Assembly (NCBI RefSeq): GCF_964199755.1
Contig: NC_133897.1
Coordinates: 74,748,080-74,812,079 of the forward strand
Reading direction: 5' to 3'
Length of the DNA stretch: 64,000 nucleotides
From: Larus michahellis
Taxonomy: Eukaryota; Chordata; Aves; Charadriiformes; Laridae
Made by a program: the position numbers and the translations under genes. This document shows positions 63,401 through 64,000 of this stretch, in pieces (within the stretch, counting starts at the first letter, position 1; the number at the start of each line of letters is the position of its first letter). A model generated the notes under the pieces. That model did no database searches. It saw only the letters and a program-made list of their open reading frames with translations, and had not been told where the DNA came from.

Positions 63401-64000
63401 CAAGTGGATAAACGTCCAGGACACTAAACGCAAGGAGGCTCATTGCTTACCACTAGTGCTGACAACACAGGCTGTCACCTGCATGGGTGTTTCTGCATGT
63501 GAAACAACAGGAGTGGTGACAACCTGTTGGTGGGCACCAGCAAGAGCCACAGCTGGAAACACCTCCATGGAGAAGAAAGCCATGGTGGCCACCACAAAGG
63601 GCTGGCACCACGCAATGGCCAAGTGGCGGCAAGTGCTGGGGCAGGGAACTCCATGCCCTCCCCGGACCTGATGCCCTACCTGGGATCCTGTTTAGCGTCA
63701 CCCAGAAGTGCTCGTCAGGGCTGTAGGTCCTCAGACCATGCCAGCAGATCGATGGCACGCTGGTCCTGCAGCACAAACTCCACGAAGGGTCGGGTGACGG
63801 CCACGTACGCAGAGCCAAAGTAAATGGTCAGGTTGTGGGGGGGGGGCGCCTTGCGCAGCTGGGGGGTGACCAGCCTTGAGGTTTTGTGCCCGGTTCCCTC
63901 CCTGTGGACGTATTTGGTGCGTGCAGTAACATGGGGTGGTGGCAGCACCCCGGGGGTGATGTTCTTGCCCCCAAAGCTCTTCAGCAGCCGGACGATCTCC
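57287..64000 (-). CDS. GCNT2: GCNT2, I-branching beta-1,6-N-acetylglucosaminyltransferase (partial; frameshift in exon 1)
   Basis: A Golgi type II membrane glycosyltransferase of family GT14 that adds beta-1,6 GlcNAc branches to poly-N-acetyllactosamine, converting blood-group i to I. Three exon segments are seen on the minus strand: 64000-63680 (end of a first exon, continuing outside the window), 58749-58657 and 57477-57287. The two downstream exons are the common exons 2 and 3. In mammals three alternative first exons share them; the one here is nearest to exon 2, so it corresponds in position to the last alternative first exon. The frame is broken near 63726 by a 2-nt deletion relative to the family. 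Everything else is well conserved, so this is a recent lesion, a polymorphism or an assembly error. Confidence 0.88.
57478..58656 (-). other. GCNT2: GCNT2 intron between exons 2 and 3
   Basis: 1.2 kb, with canonical ends. No other feature is recognised. Confidence 0.8.
58657..58749 (-). CDS. GCNT2: GCNT2 common exon 2
   Basis: A 93-nt exon encoding [20 protein letters not shown] and [11 protein letters not shown]. It carries the conserved PNASW sequon and the GGCHG cysteine motif of the family. Acceptor CTAATTGCAG, donor CATG|GTAATG. Confidence 0.94.
58750..63679 (-). other. GCNT2: GCNT2 intron between first exon and exon 2
   Basis: 4.9 kb without a recognised exon. It contains a T-rich tract at 59121-59151. 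Open frames on either strand (for example 61405-61980 and 62906-63433) have no similarity I recognise and no convincing splice boundaries. Confidence 0.65.
63680..64000 (-). pseudogene. GCNT2: GCNT2 first exon, 3' part, frameshifted
   Basis: Encodes [58 protein letters not shown] and [20 protein letters not shown], all typical of GCNT2. After WSED the frame runs into TGA at 63717-63715. In another frame the exon continues as [16 protein letters not shown] up to the donor CCAG|GTAGGG. Comparison with the conserved [13 protein letters not shown] shows two bases missing near 63726-63729. A run of ten C at 63839-63848 is in frame. The exon continues beyond the right edge. Calling it a pseudogene is provisional; it may be an assembly error in an otherwise sound gene. 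Confidence 0.7.

Noticed and set aside
62906-63433. 175-codon minus-strand open frame near the GCNT2 first exon.
   Set aside because: It does not resemble GT14 sequence and is separated from the true exon by a canonical donor at 63680/63679.

Overview
This is nuclear DNA from a bird. The introns and intergenic DNA carry chicken-repeat-1 (CR1) LINE copies, including a 1.6 kb copy with an open reverse-transcriptase frame, and an avian-type LTR. GC-rich CpG-island promoters sit in AT-rich surroundings. Most of the supplied short open frames are noise; the real genes are split into exons that I placed by splice sites, reading-frame continuity and recalled vertebrate protein sequences. No database search was possible.

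Layout. 1-2530: the 3' end of GCM2 (+), two coding exons. 2531-9060: intergenic. About 9060-9480: CpG-island promoter and non-coding exon 1 of MAK (+). 14909-41734: the complete MAK coding region in 14 coding exons, 1965 nt including stop, predicting 654 residues. It includes a 75-nt exon that matches in size and place the known retina-enriched MAK exon. A 5'-truncated CR1 lies antisense in the last intron. 46211-49271: TMEM14C (-), complete in four coding exons, 106 residues, with a CpG promoter and an LTR-like element just upstream in the same orientation. 50.8-57.2 kb: intergenic with CR1 debris. 57287-64000: the 3' part of GCNT2 (-), two common exons plus the end of a first exon that carries a 2-nt deletion.

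The order and orientation GCM2 > MAK > < TMEM14C < GCNT2 is that of human 6p24 inverted. It distinguishes this locus from the paralogous block at human 6p12 (GCM1, CILK1/ICK, TMEM14A). The genes do not form a pathway: GCM2 is the parathyroid transcription factor, MAK a ciliary kinase of photoreceptors and testis, TMEM14C a mitochondrial protein needed for haem synthesis, and GCNT2 the I-branching glycosyltransferase. They are conserved neighbours.

I did not find a new multi-gene system. The items most worth a second look are the GCNT2 frameshift, the retinal-type MAK exon, a candidate RFX X-box in the MAK promoter, the LTR lying in sense upstream of TMEM14C, and an unassigned exon-like stretch inside TMEM14C intron 2.
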